Shown piece by piece: positions 34,501-48,000 of a DNA stretch of 64,000 bases. Position 1 is the stretch's first letter; the number at the start of each line of letters is the position of its first letter. The position numbers and the translations under genes are program-made. The DNA is from Bubalus kerabau (taxonomy: Eukaryota > Chordata > Mammalia > Artiodactyla > Bovidae): the NCBI RefSeq assembly GCF_029407905.1, contig NW_026577882.1, forward strand, positions 1,426,001 to 1,490,000, given 5' to 3'. The notes beneath the pieces are model-generated. The model did no database searches, had not been told where the DNA came from, and saw only the letters and a list, made by a program, of their open reading frames with translations.

Positions 34501-37500
34501 TAAGACTTGAGGCTGAATTCTCGAATTACGATGGGAAATTCAGATTTCCTCTTGTGTTGACCGTGGGAAGACCAATCTTCCATTCAAATTGTGAGGGAGA
34601 GATGGAGGTTGCTCTCGAGTCACTGTAGGGCAAAATAGACCTCATCTAGGCTTGTGTCTAGGACATAATGTTCCACTCCAGGGGTGACATGGATCTCGGG
34701 GTTGCATTCCAAACTCACCCGGGGAGTCTGGCCTCGTCTCCAGGGAAGCAAAGGACTCCGCTCTCCTCTCGAGTCGCACCGGGTATTTCTTGGACCCAAC
34801 TGAGTGGCCTAAAGGGAGTCAATACTCCTGTGAAGTTTGGAGAGAGGACCAGGAATTGCTCTCCAGGTCAGGCAGGAAAAGAAGGCCCCCATCTCTCCTT
34901 GACGGGGGCATCTTGTGGTTTTTCTCGAACTGCGGCGCCAGTGTGGGTTTTCTCACGAGGTACGATGGGGTACTCAGGGAGCCTCTTGTGTGGTACTAGG
35001 GAAGTCAGTATTCCTGCTTGTGGCGAGGGGAGTGCGTCCTTGCTCTGGAGTCATGGTAGGGGTATCGGGCATCAAGAGACGTTGAAAAAGGACTCTCCAA
35101 GTCTTTCTCGGGTTACTTCAGGAAACTCTGGGTTCCCTCGACTTGTGCCAGTGACCTCAGGGAGCTTCTCAGGGAGCCTCTGAGAATTCAGGGATACTGT
35201 GGTGTTGGGAGGGGCCTCTCGGGACACCACTGAGTTTGGTTCAATGGAAGAGGGCCTCTTCTCTAGTTGAGGCAGGAACCTCAGGGTTCCTCTCCATTTC
35301 TGACTCCAACTGCAGGGTCCCTGAAGAGTTGGGACAGGAGAGTAAGGCCTCGTCTTGTGTGAAGGAATGCAACTTCACTTGCCTCTCGAGTTGTTCACGA
35401 GGTGACAGTCCACATTTGGAGCTGTGAGTGGAATCTGCGGGTTTTTCCAGACGATGCATGGGGATGTCAGTGTCCCTTCGTGTTGTGCCTTCATCCACAG
35501 GGTTGCCTTCGAAGAGATGTCCGGGCGTCAGGTTCTTATCTAGAGTGGACCGGGAATTCGGGATCTTTCAGCATATGGCACCAACCATGAGGCTACTTTT
35601 CGAATTTCCTCATGAGACCGGCCTCATCCGGAGGTTCGCGGGGAACGTCGGGAACCCCTTGCAGACAAAGCATGGGAGTCGACCCTCCTGTCGCGATCAG
35701 GAGGGGTGAAGGGGCTCACAGGAAGTGGTGCCATGAACTTTGGTGTTTCCCTCGAGTGAGACCGGTATGTCAGGGAACTTTGGGGGTCGCATCAAGGGTG
35801 CCAAGTACCGTTCTGTACTTCAGGATGGAACGTGGGACTTCTCTTCATACGCTGTAGCGGCCAAGGGCCTCATCTTGCGATGACGGGGGAGCCACGTGGT
35901 TTTTCTCGAGTTGCGGCGGGATTCTCGAGTTACGACGGGGATTTCAGGCTTCCTCTTGTGTTGGGCCAGGGAAGTCCAATCATCCATTCGAGTTGCGAGG
36001 GAGAGCTGGGGGTTGCGCTCGAGTCACTGCAGGGCAAAGGAGACCTCATCTAGGCTTGTGTCCAGGACCTAATGTTCCTCTCCAAGGGCCACAGGGATCT
36101 CAGGTTTGCATTGCAGACTCACCCAGGGAGTCAGGCCTCATGTCGAAGGGAAGCAAAGGACTCCGCTCTCCTTTCGAGTCGCGACGGGCACCTCTTGGAG
36201 CCCCCTTTGTGGCCTAAAGGGAGACAAGCCTCCTGTGAAGTTTGGAGAGAGGACTTGGGACTGCTCTCCAGGCCATGCAGGAAAAGATGGCCCTCATCTC
36301 GTGATGACGGAGGGATCTTGTGGGTTTTCTCGAGCTGCGGCGCCAGTGTGGGGTTTCACACAAGGTACGACGGGGAGCTCAGGGAGCCTCTCGTGTGGCG
36401 CCAGGGAAGTCAGGTCTCCATGTGCGTGGCGAGGGGGAGCGCATTATTGCTCTCGAGCTATGGTAGGGGCATCTGACCTCAAGACGCAGTGAAGAAGGAC
36501 TCTCGAGGTCTTTCTTCGGTTGTGGCAGGAAACTCTTATTTCCCTCGACTTTTGCTGGTGGCCTCAAGGAGCTTCTCAGAATGCCTATGAGAAGTCAGGG
36601 ATACTGTGGAGATGGGAGGGGCCTCTCGGGACTCCACTGGGTTTGTTTTAATGGAAGAGGGCCTCATCTCGGGTTGAGGCAGGAACCTCAGGTTTCCTCT
36701 CCATTTCTGACTCAGATCGAAGCGTGCCTGCAGAGTTGGGATTGGATACTCAGGCCTCGTCTTGTCTGAGGAAGGGAACTGCGCTTTCCTCTCTCATTGT
36801 TTAAGGGGTGACAGGCCAGTTGTGGAGCTTTATGTGGATCCTGCGGGGTTTTCCGGACGATGAACAGGGTTGCCAGTGCCCCCTCGTGTGGTGCCTTCAT
36901 CCACAGGGTTGCCTTAGAAGAGGTGTCCGGGCATCGGGTTCTTATCAAGAGCAAGACCGAGAAATCGGGGTCTTTTGGCACGTGGCACCAACACGAGGCT
37001 ACGTCTCGAATTTCTTCGTGAGACTGGCCTCATCCTGAGGTGCGCCATGAAGGTCGGGAACCCCTTCTAGACAAAGCAGGGGGATCGACCTTCCTGCCGT
37101 GATCAGGAGCGGAGAAGGGGCTCAAATGAAGTGGTGCCAGGAACTTCGGTGTTCCCTTGGAGTGAGACCGGTATATTGGGGAACTTTTGGGGTCGCATCA
37201 AGGGTGCCAAGTAGCATTTCGAACTTTATGACGAAACATGGGACTTCTCTTGAGACTCTGTAGCGGGCAAAGGCCTCATATTGCGATGAATGGGGAACCA
37301 CGTGGTTTTTAAGAGTTGCGGTGGGATTCTCGAGTTACAACGGGAAATTCAGACTTCCTCTTGTGTTGGCCCAGTGAAGACCAATCTTCCATTCGAATTG
37401 CGAGGGAGAGATGGGTGTTGCTCTCGAGTCACTGTAGGGCAAAATAGACCTCATCTAGGCTTTTGTCCAGGACATAATGTTCCTCTCCAGGGGCAACAGG

Positions 37501-38015
37501 GATCTCGGGGTTGCATTCCAGACTCACCCGAGGTAAGGCCTCGTCTTGAGGGGAAACAATGTACTCTGCTCTCCTCTCAAGTCGCGACAGGTATCTCTTG
37601 GAGCCCATTGAGTGGCCTAAAGGGAGTAAAGCCTCCTGTGAAGTTTGGAGAAAAGACCAGGGATTGCTCTCCAGGTCAGGCAGGAAAAGAAGTCCCCAAT
37701 CTCGCGATGAGAGTGGGTTTTCCCGAGCTGCAGCGCCAGTGTGGGGTTTCTCACGAGGTATGACGGGGAGCTCAGGGAGCCTCTCATGTGGCGCCAGGGA
37801 AGTCAGTTGTCCATGCGCATGGCGAGGGGGAGCGTGTCATTGCTCTCGAGTCATGGTAGGGGAATCCGTCCTCAAGACGCGTTGAAGACGGACTCTTGAG
37901 GTCTTTCTCGGGTTGCGGCAGGATACCCTGTGTTCCCTCGACTTGTGCCGGTGACCTCAGGGAGTTGCTCGGGGTGCCTCTGAGAAGACACTGATACTGT
38001 GGAGTTGGGAGGGGC
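31570..38015 (+). repeat. Segmental copy of 940-7385 (satellite block A)
   Basis: Anchors at 31624, 33021, 34540, 35944 and 37349 lie 30628-30631 bp from 993, 2391, 3912, 5314 and 6719. Shared oddities include CAACTTGTCAG in the first monomer, the GCACGACGAGGACCTCAGG variant in the second, the 121-bp duplication in the third, and TTTTTAAGAGTTGCGG in the fifth. Identity is high by eye (mid-90s percent or better). Similarity begins near 31570; upstream sequence differs from that left of 940. It fades near 38015, before the point that matches the ERV insertion, so this copy has no ERV. Confidence 0.88.
34209..34450 (+). repeat. 121-bp tandem duplication inside a monomer (block A copy)
   Basis: GTGTTCCCCT starts at 34222 and 34343, the same 121-bp spacing and sequence arrangement as 3594/3715. 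This makes the monomer 1519 bp. Confidence 0.85.
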
Positions 38016-41000
38016 CTCTCGGGACTCCACTGGGTGTGGTATAATACAAGAGGGCCTCATCTCGTGTTGAGGAAGGAACCTCAGGGTTCCTCTCCATTTC
38101 AGACTCCGATCTCAGGATTCCTGCAGAGTTGGGACAGGAGAGTCAGGCCTCGTATTCTGTGGAGAAATGAAACTTAGCTTGCCTCTCGAGTTGTTCACGA
38201 GGTAACAGGTCACTTGTCGAGCTGTATGTGGAACCTGCAGAATTTTCCAAAAGATGCACGGGTGTTCAGGGTCCCTCCTTGTTGTGCCTTCATCCTACGG
38301 GATGCATTCCAAGAAGTGTACGGGCATCGGGTTCTTATTAATAGCTGACCGGGAAATGGGGTCTTTCCGCATGTGGCACCACCCACGAGGCTACATCTCC
38401 AATTTCCTCGTGAGACCGGCCTCATCCTGATGTGCGCTGGGAAGATCGGTAACCCCTTCCACAAAAAGCAGGAGAATCGACACTCCTGTTGCAATCGGGA
38501 GGGGAGAAGGGGCTCAAATGATGTGGTGCGGGGAACATGGGTGTGACCCTCGAGTGAGGCCTGTATGTTGGGGAGCTTTGGGGGTGCCATCATGGGTGCC
38601 AAGTACCGTTTTGCACTTCAGTAGGAACGTGGGACTTCTTTTGAGACGCTGTGGTGGGCAAGGGCCTCATGCTGCGAAGACGATGGAACCACGTGGTTTT
38701 TCTCGAGTTGCGGCGGGATTCTCGAGTTACGACGTGGATTTCAGGCTTCCTCTTGTGTTGGCCCTGGGAAGCCCAAACTTCCCTTCGAGTTGCGAGGGAA
38801 AGCTGGATGTTGTGCTCGAATCACTGCAAGGCCAAAGAGACCTCATCTAGGCGTGTGTCCAGGACCTAATAGTCCTCTCAAGGGAAGACAAGGATCTCGG
38901 GATTGCACTCCAGACTCCCCCGGGGAGTCAGGCCTCGCCTCGAGGGGAAGCAAAGGACTGCGCTTTCCTCTCGAGCCCCGACGCGGTTTTCTTGGAGCCC
39001 ACTGAGTCGCCTCAAGGGAGTCCAGCCTACTCTTCAGTTTGGAGAGAGGACTCAGGATTGCTCTCCAGGCCAGGCAGGAAAAGAAGGCCCTCAGCTCGCG
39101 AGGATGGGGGCGTCTCAGGGGTTTCCTCGAGCTGCGGCGCCCATGGGGGTTTTCTCCCGAGGCACGACGGGGATCCCAGGGCCCTCTCGTGCGGTGCCAG
39201 GGAAGCCAGGTCTGCATGCGCGAGGCGAGGGGGAGTGCATCATTGCTCTCTAGTCCAGAGAGGGAACAAGGGCCTCAAGACACTTTAAAGAAGGACTATC
39301 GAGGTCTTTCTCGAGTGGCGGCGGGAAACCCTCATTTCCCTCGACTTCTGCCGGGGACCTGAGGGAACTTCCCAGGGTGCCTCTGAGAGGTGAGGGATGC
39401 TGTGGAGTTAGTGGGGCCTCTCGGGATTCCACTGGGGTTGGCGCAATGGAAGAGGGCCTCATCTCGAGGTCAGGCAGGAACCTCAGGCTTCCTCTCCGTT
39501 TCGGACTGCGACCGCAGGGTCCCTGCAGAGTTGGGACAGGAGAGTCAGGCCTCGTCTTGTCTGAGGAAGGGAACCCCGCTGGCCTCTCGAGTTGCTCAGG
39601 GAGTCTCAGGCCCCCCGTCGAGCTGTGTGTGGAACCCGCGGGTCTTTGCGGACGATGCACGGGGGTGGCAGTGCCCCTTCGTGTTGTGCCTTCACCCACA
39701 GGGTTGCCTTCGAAGAGGGGTCCGGGCCTCGGGTCCTTCTCAAGAGCGGACCGGGGAATCGGGGGCGTTCGGCATGTGGCCCCACCCACGTGGCTCGTCT
39801 CGAATTTCCTCGTGAGACCGGCCTCATCCTGAGGGGCGCCGGGAAGGCCGGGAACCCCTTCCAGACCACGCAGGGGAATCGCCTCTCCTGTCGCGATCAG
39901 GAGGGGAGAAGGGGCTCAGAGGAAGCGGTGCCGGGACCCTCGGTGTTCCCCTCGGGGGACCCCGGCGTGTCGGGGGACTTTTGGGGGTCGCAGGAAGGCT
40001 GTCAGGGACCGTTTCGCCCTTCAGGGCGGAACAGGGGACTTCCCTTGAGACGCCGTCGCGGGCAAGGGCCTCATCTTGCCAAGAGGTGGGAACCACGTGG
40101 TTTTTCTCGAGTTGCGGCGGCATTCTCGAGTTACGACGGGCATCACAGCCTTCCCCTGGGGTTGGGCCTGGGAAGCCCAATCTTCCCCTCGGTTTGCGAG
40201 GGAAAGCTGGGGGTTGCGCTCGAGTCACTGCAGGGCCGAAGAGACCTCACCTAGGCGTGTGTCCGGGACCTAATATTCCTCTCCAGGGAAGGCAGGGATC
40301 TCGCGGTTGCATTCCAGGCTCCCCTGGGGAGTCAGGCCTCGTCTCGAGGGGAAGCCAAGGACTCCGCTCTCCTCTCGAGTCGCGACGCGGGTCTCTTGGA
40401 GCCCCCTGAGCGGCCTCAAGGGTGTCCAGCCTCCTCTTCCGTTTGGAGAGAGGACCCGGGATTGCTCTCCAGGCCATGCAGGAAAAGAAGGCCCTCAGCT
40501 GGCGAGGACGGGGCCGTCTCAGGGGTTTCCTCGAGCTGCGGCGCCCGTGGGGGTTTTCTCCCGAGGCACGACGAGGATCTCAGGGAGCCTCTCGTGCGGC
40601 GCCAGGGAAGTCAGGTCTCCATGCGAGTGGCCAGGGGGAGCGCGTCCTGGCTCTCGAGTCACGGGAGGGGACTAGGGCCTCGAGACGCGTTGAAGAAGGA
40701 CTCTCGAGGTCTTTGTCGGGGGGCGGCGGGAAACCCTCGTTTCCCTCGCCTTCTGCCGGGGACCTTAGGGAACTTCCCAGGGTGCCTCTGAGAGGCGAGG
40801 GATCCTGTGGAGGTGGCGGGGCCCCTCGGGACTCCGCTGGGTCTGGCGCAACGGAAGAGGGCCTCACCTCGAGGGGAGGCAGGAACCTCAGGCTTCCTCT
40901 CCGTTTCGGACTGCGACCGCAGGGTCCCTGCAGAGTTGGGACAGGAGAGTCAGGCCTCGTCTTGTCTGAGGAAGGGAACCCCGCTGGCCTCTCGAGTTGC

Positions 41001-41980
41001 TCAGGGGGTCTCAGGCCCCCCGTCGAGCTGTGTGTGGAACCCGCGGGTCTTTGAGGACGATGCACGGGGGTGGCAGTGCCCCTTCGTGTTGTGCCTTCAG
41101 CCACAGGGTTGACTTCGAAGAGGGGTCCGGGCCTCGGGTCCTTCTCAAGAGTGGACCGGGGAATCGGGGGCGTTCGGCATGTGGCCCCACCCACGTGGCT
41201 CCTCTCGAATTTCCTCGTGAGATCGGCCTCATCCTGAGGGGCGCCGGGAAGGCCGGGAACCCCTTCCAGACCACGCAGGAGAATCGCCTCTCCTGTCGCC
41301 ATCAGGAGGGGAGAAGGGGCTCAGAGGAAGCGGTGCCGGGACCCTCGGTGTTCCCCTCGGGGGACTCCGGCGTGTGGGGGGACTTTTGGGGGTCGCAGGA
41401 AGGCTGTCAGGGACCGTTTCGCCCTTCAGGGCGGAACAGGGGACTTCCCTTGAGACGCCGTCGCGGGCAAGGGCCTCATCTTGCCAAGAGGTGGGAACCA
41501 CGTGGTTTTTCTCGAGTTGCGGCGGCATTCTCGAGTTACGACGGGGATCTCAGCCTTCCCCTGGGGTTGGGCCTGGGAAGCCCAATCTTCCCCTCGGGTT
41601 GCGAGGGAAAGCTGGGGGTTGCGCTCGAGTCACTGCAGGGCCGAAGAGACCTCACCTAGGCGTGTGTCCGGGACCTAATATTCCTCTCCAGGGAAGGCAG
41701 GGATCTCGGGGTTGCATTCCAGGCTCCCCCGTGGAGTCAGGCCTCGTCTCGAGGGGAAGCCAAGGACTCCGCTCTCCTCTCGAGTCGCGACGCGGGTCTC
41801 TTGGAGCCCCCTGCGCTGCCTCAAGGGATCCAGCCTCCTCTTCCGTTTGGAGAGAGGACCCGGGATTGCTCTCCAGGCCATGCAGGAAAAGAAGGCCCTC
41901 AGCTGGCGAGGACGGGGCGTCTCAGGGGTTTCTTCGAGCTGCGGCGCCCGTTGGGGTTTTCTCCCGAGGCACGACGAGGA
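36377..41980 (+). repeat. 5604-bp four-monomer higher-order unit, copy 1
   Basis: From CTCAGGGAGCCTCTCGTGTGG (36377) the sequence recurs 5604 bp later. Anchors are at 37349, 38741, 40145 and 41550. The unit mixes two TpG-rich monomers (from block A and a distinct 1392-1404-bp type) with two GC-rich monomers. Its right edge is the point where the second copy starts, which is what a tandem duplication by unequal exchange leaves. Confidence 0.88.
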
Positions 41981-41985
41981 TCTCA
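39492..41985 (+). repeat. GC-rich monomer pair, copy 1 (block C)
   Basis: It matches 47909-50402 at an offset of 8417 bp. Both carry the private variants CAGGGAGTCTCAGG, CGACGGGCATCACAGCC and the GGGGCCGTCTCAGG form. A few differences (40717 G/C, 41049 A/C, 41109 A/C) show it is a recent but not identical copy. The end coincides with the start of the second 5604-bp copy. Confidence 0.85.
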
Positions 41986-44900
41986 GGGAGCCTCTCGTGT
42001 GGCGCCAGGGAAGTCAGGTCTCCATGTGCGTGGCGAGGGGGAGCGCATTATTGCTCTCGAGCTATGGTAGGGGCATCTGACCTCAAGACGCAGTGAAGAA
42101 GGACTCTCGAGGTCTTTCTTCGGTTGTGGCAGGAAACTCTTATTTCCCTCGACTTTTGCTGGTGGCCTCAAGGAGCTTCTCAGAATGCCTATGAGAAGTC
42201 AGGGATACTGTGGAGATGGGAGGGGCCTCTCGGGACTCCACTGGGTTTGTTTTAATGGAAGAGGGCCTCATCTCGGGTTGAGGCAGGAACCTCAGGTTTC
42301 CTCTCCATTTCTGACTCAGATCGAAGCGTGCCTGCAGAGTTGGGATTGGATACTCAGGCCTCGTCTTGTCTGAGGAAGGGAACTCCGCTTTCCTCTCTCA
42401 TTGTTTAAGGGGTGACAGGCCAGTTGTGGAGCTGTATGTGGATCCTGCGGGGTTTTCCGGACGATGAACAGGGTTGCCAGTGCCCCCTCGTGTGGTGCCT
42501 TCATCCACAGGGTTGCCTTAGAAGAGGTGTCCGGGCATCGGGTTCTTATCAAGAGCAAGACCGAGAAATCGGGGTCTTTTGGCACGTGGCACCAACACGA
42601 GGCTACGTCTCGAATTTCTTCGTGAGACTGGCCTCATCCTGAGGTGCGCCATGAAGGTCGGGAACCCCTTCTAGACAAAGCAGGGGGATCGACCTTCCTG
42701 CCGTGATCAGGAGCGGAGAAGGGGCTCAAATGAAGTGGTGCCAGGAACTTCGGTGTTCCCTTGGAGTGAGACCGGTATATTGGGGAACTTTTGGGGTCGC
42801 ATCAAGGGTGCCAAGTAGCATTTCGAACTTTATGACGAAACATGGGACTTCTCTTGAGACTCTGTAGCGGGCAAAGGCCTCATATTGCGATGAATGGGGA
42901 ACCACGTGGTTTTTAAGAGTTGCGGTGGGATTCTCGAGTTACAACGGGAAATTCAGACTTCCTCTTTTGTTGGCCCAGTGAAGACCAATCTTCCATTCGA
43001 ATTGCGAGGGAGAGATGGGTGTTGCTCTCGAGTCACTGTAGGGCAAAATAGACCTCATCTAGGCTTTTGTCCAGGACATAATGTTCCTCTCCAGGGGCAA
43101 CAGGGATCTCGGGGTTGCATTCCAGACTCACCCGAGGTAAGGCCTCGTCTTGAGGGGAAACAAAGTACTCTGCTCTCCTCTCAAGTCGCGACAGGTATCT
43201 CTTGGAGCCCATTGAGTGGCCTAAAGGGAGTAAAGCCTCCTGTGAAGTTTGGAGAAAAGACCAGGGATTGCTCTCCAGGTCAGGCAGGAAAAGAAGTCCC
43301 CAATCTCGCGATGAGAGTGGGTTTTCCCGAGCTGCAGCGCCAGTGTGGGGTTTCTCACGAGGTATGACGGGGAGCTCAGGGAGCCTCTCATGTGGCGCCA
43401 GGGAAGTCAGTTGTCCATGCGCATGGCGAGGGGGAGCGTGTCATTGCTCTCGAGTCATGGTAGGGGAATCCGTCCTCAAGACGCGTTGAAGACGGACTCT
43501 TGAGGTCTTTCTCGGGTTGCGGCAGGATACCCTGTGTTCCCTCGACTTGTGCCGGTGACCTCAGGGAGTTGCTCGGGGTGCCTCTGAGAAGACACTGATA
43601 CTGTGGAGTTGGGAGGGGCCTCTCGGGACTCCACTGGGTGTGGTATAATACAAGAGGGCCTCATCTCGTGTTGAGGAAGGAACCTCAGGGTTCCTCTCCA
43701 TTTCAGACTCCGATCTCAGGATTCCTGCAGAGTTGGGACAGGAGAGTCAGGCCTCGTATTCTGTGGAGAAATGAAACTTAGCTTGCCTCTCGAGTTGTTC
43801 ACGAGGTAACAGGTCACTTGTCGAGCTGTATGTGGAACCTGCAGAATTTTCCAAAAGATGCACGGGTGTTCAGGGTCCCTCCTTGTTGTGCCTTCATCCT
43901 ACGGGATGCATTCCAAGAAGTGTACGGGCATCGGGTTCTTATTAATAGCTGACCGGGAAATGGGGTCTTTCCGCATGTGGCACCACCCACGAGGCTACAT
44001 CTCCAATTTCCTCGTGAGACCGGCCTCATCCTGATGTGCGCTGGGAAGATCGGTAACCCCTTCCACAAAAAGCAGGAGAATCGACACTCCTGTTGCAATC
44101 GGGAGGGGAGAAGGGGCTCAAATGATGTGGTGCGGGGAACATGGGTGTGACCCTCGAGTGAGGCCTGTATGTTGGGGAGCTTTGGGGGTGCCATCATGGG
44201 TGCCAAGTACCGTTTTGCACTTCAGTAGGAACGTGGGACTTCTTTTGAGACGCTGTGGTGGGCAAGGGCCTCATGCTGCGAAGACGATGGAACCACGTGG
44301 TTTTTCTCGAGTTGCGGCGGGATTCTCGAGTTACGACGTGGATTTCAGGCTTCCTCTTGTGTTGGCCCTGGGAAGCCCAAACTTCCCTTCGAGTTGCGAG
44401 GGAAAGCTGGATGTTGTGCTCGAATCACTGCAAGGCCAAAGAGACCTCATCTAGGCGTGTGTCCAGGACCTAATAGTCCTCTCAAGGGAAGACAAGGATC
44501 TCGGGATTGCACTCCAGACTCCCCCGGGGAGTCAGGCCTCGCCTCGAGGGGAAGCAAAGGACTGCGCTTTCCTCTCGAGCCCCGACGCGGTTTTCTTGGA
44601 GCCCACTGAGTCGCCTCAAGGGAGTCCAGCCTACTCTTCAGTTTGGAGAGAGGACTCAGGATTGCTCTCCAGGCCAGGCAGGAAAAGAAGGCCCTCAGCT
44701 CGCGAGGATGGGGGCGTCTCAGGGGTTTCCTCGAGCTGCGGCGCCCATGGGGGTTTTCTCCCGAGGCACGACGGGGATCCCAGGGCCCTCTCGTGCGGTG
44801 CCAGGGAAGCCAGGTCTGCATGCGCGAGGCGAGGGGGAGTGCATCATTGCTCTCTAGTCCAGAGAGGGAACAAGGGCCTCAAGACACTTTAAAGAAGGAC

Positions 44901-45099
44901 TATCGAGGTCTTTCTCGAGTGGCGGCGGGAAACCCTCATTTCCCTCGACTTCTGCCGGGGACCTGAGGGAACTTCCCAGGGTGCCTCTGAGAGGTGAGGG
45001 ATGCTGTGGAGTTAGTGGGGCCTCTCGGGATTCCACTGGGGTTGGCGCAATGGAAGAGGGCCTCATCTCGAGGTCAGGCAGGAACCTCAGGCTTCCTCT
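41981..45099 (+). repeat. 5604-bp unit, copy 2 (partial, ~3.1 kb)
   Basis: This part matches 36377-39495 with only a handful of substitutions that I could find (for example 36783 G/C, 36831 T/G, 37370 G/T, 37560 T/A), so identity is well above 99%. Anchors are 42953 and 44345, both +5604. It stops matching at CAGGCTTCCTCT(CC)GTTTC, where 45100 onward continues as a different monomer with a short CTCCGACC repeat. Confidence 0.9.
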
Positions 45100-48000
45100 G
45101 TTTCTGACTCCGACCCTCCGACCTCACGGTCGCTGCAGAGTTGGGAGCGGAGAGTTAGGCCTCGTCTTGTCTGAGGAAGGGAACTCCACTTGCCTCTCGA
45201 GTTGCTCAGGGGGTCTCAGGCCCCTCTTCGAGCTGTGTGTGGAACCCGCGGGTGTTTCTGGACGATGCACGGGAGTGTCAGTGCCCCTTCGTGTTGTCCC
45301 TTCACCCACAGGGTTGCCTTCGAAGAGGTGTCCGTGCAACGGGTTCTTCTCAAGAGTGGACCAGGAAATCGGGGGCGTTCGGCATGTGGCACCACCCCCG
45401 TGGCTCACCTCGATTTTCCTCGTGCGGACGGCCTCATCCTGAGATGCGCCGGGAAGGCCGAGAATCCCTTCCAGACCACGCAGGGGAATCGACACTCCTG
45501 TCGCGATCAGGAGGGGAGAAGGGGCTCAGATGAAGTGGTGTCGGGACCCTCGGTGTTTCCCTCGAGGGAACCCGGTGTGTCGGGGAATTTCTGGGGGTCG
45601 CAAGAAAGGTGTCAGGTAATGTTTCGCACTTCAGGACGGAAACTGGGACTTCCCTTGAGACGCCATAGCAGGCAAGAGGCTCATCTTGCAAAGAAGTTGG
45701 AACCACGTGGTTTTTCTCGAGTTGAGGTGGGATTTTCGAGTTACGACGGGGATCTCAGGCTTCCTTTTGGGTTGGCCGTGGGAAGCCAAATCTTCCCCTC
45801 TAGTGCGAGGGAAAGCTGGGGGTTGCGCTCGAGTCACTGCAGGGCCCAAGAGACCTCACCTAGGCGTGTGTCCGGGACCTAATATTCCTCTCCAGTGAAG
45901 GCAGGGATCTTGGGGTTGCATTCCATGCTCCCCCGGGGAGTCAGGCCTCGTCTCGAGGGGAAGCCAAGGACTCCGCCCTCCTCTCGAGTCACGACGCGGG
46001 TCTCTGGGAGCCCCCTGAGCGGCCTCAAGGGAGTTCAGCCTCCTCTTCAGTTTGGAGACATGACCCGTGATTGCTCTCCAGGCCATGCAGGAAAAGAAGG
46101 CCCTCAGCTCGCGAGGACGGGGGCATCTCAGGGGTTTCCTCGAGCTGCGGCGCCCGTGGGGGTTTTCTCCCGAGGCACGACGAGGATCTCAGGGAGCCTC
46201 TCGTGCGGCGCCAGGGAAGTCAGGTCTCCATGCGCGTGGCATGGGGGAGCGCGTCATGGCTCTCTAGTCACGGGAGGGGACCAGGGCCTCGAGACGCGTT
46301 GAAGAAGGACTCTCGAGGTCTTTCTCGGGGGGCGGCGGGAAACCCTCGTTTCCCTCGCCTTCTGCCAGGGACCTTAGGGAACTTCCCAGGGTGCCTCTGA
46401 GAGGCGAGGGATCCTGTGGAGGTGGCGGGCCCTCTCGGGACTCCACTGGGTCTGGCGCAACGGAAGAGGGCCTCACCTCGAGGGGAGGCAGGAACCCCAG
46501 GCTTCATCTCCATTTCGGACTCCGACCGCAGGGTCCCTGCAGAGTTGGGACAAGAGAGTCAGGCCTCGTCTTGTCTGAGGATGGGAACCCCGCTTGCCTC
46601 TCGAGTTGTTCAGGGGGTCTCAGCCCCTCGTCGACCTGTGTGTGGAACCCGCGGGTCTTTGCGGACGATGCACAGGGGTGGCAGTGCCCCTTCGTGTTGT
46701 GCCTTCACCCACAGGGTTGCCTTCGAAGAGGGGTCCGGGCCTCGGGTCCTTCTCAAGAGCGGACCGTGGATTCGGAGGCGTTCGGCATGTGGCCCCAACC
46801 ACGTGGCTCGCCTCGAATTTCCTCGTGAGACCGGCCTCACCCTGAGGGGCGCCGGGAAGGCCGGGAACCCCTTCCAGACCACGCAGGGGAATCGCCTCTC
46901 CTGTCGCGATCAGGAGGGGAGAAGGGGCTCAGAGGAAGCGGTGCCGGGACCCTCGGTGTTCCCCTCGGGGGACCCCGGCATGTAGGGGGACTTTTGCGGG
47001 TCGCAGGAAGGCTGTCAGGGACCGTTTCGCCCTTCAGGGCGGAACAGGGGACTTCCCTTGAGACGCCGTCGCGGGCAAGGGCCTCATCTTGCCAAGAGGT
47101 GGGAACCACGTGGTTTTCTCGAGTTGCGGCGGCATTCTCGAGTTACGACGGGGATCTCAGCCTTCCCCTGGGGTTGGGCCTGGGAAGCCCAATCTTCCCC
47201 TCGGGTTGCGAGGGAAAGCTGGGGGTTGCGCTCGAGTCACTGCAGGGCCGAAGAGACCTCACCTAGGCGTGTGTCCGGGACCTAATATTCCTCTCCAGGG
47301 AAGGCAGGGATCTCGGGGTTGCATTCCAGGCTCCCCTGGGGACTCAGGCCTCGTCTCGAGGGGAAGCCAAGGACTCCACTCTCCTCTCGTGTCGCGACGC
47401 GGGTCTCTTGGAGCCCACTGAGCGGCCTCAAGGGTGTCCAGCCTCCTCTTCCGTTTGGAGAGAGGACCCGGGATTGCTCTCCAGGCCATGCAGGAAAAGA
47501 AGGCCCTCAGCTGGCGAGGACGGGGGCGTCTCAGGCGTTTTCTCGAGCTGCGGCGCCCGTGGGGGTTTTCTCCCGAGGCACGATGAGGATCTCAGGGAGC
47601 CTCTCGTGCGGCGCCAGGGAAGTCAGGTCTCCATGCGCATGGCGAGGGGGAGCGCGTCCTGGCTCTCGAGTCACGGGAGGGGACTAGGACCTCGAGACGC
47701 GTTGAAGAAGGACTCTCGAGGTCTTTGTCGGGGGGCGGCGGGAAACCCTCGTTTCCCTCGCCTTCTGCCGGGGACCTTAGGGAACTTCCCAGGGTGCCTC
47801 TGAGAGGCGAGGGATCCTGTGGAGGTGGCGGGGCCCCTCGGGACTCCTCTGGGTCTGGCGCAACGGAAGAGGGCCTCACCTCGAGGGGAGGCAGGAACCT
47901 CAGGCTTCCTCTCCGTTTCGGACTGCGACCGCAGGGTCCCTGCAGAGTTGGGACAGGAGAGTCAGGCCTCGTCTTGTCTGAGGAAGGGAACCCCGCTGGC

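Noticed and set aside
36377..45099. Treating the near-identical 3.1-kb copies as proof of biological duplication.
   Set aside because: An assembly duplication of unresolved satellite would look the same, so it is reported as a finding with that caveat and not as certain.
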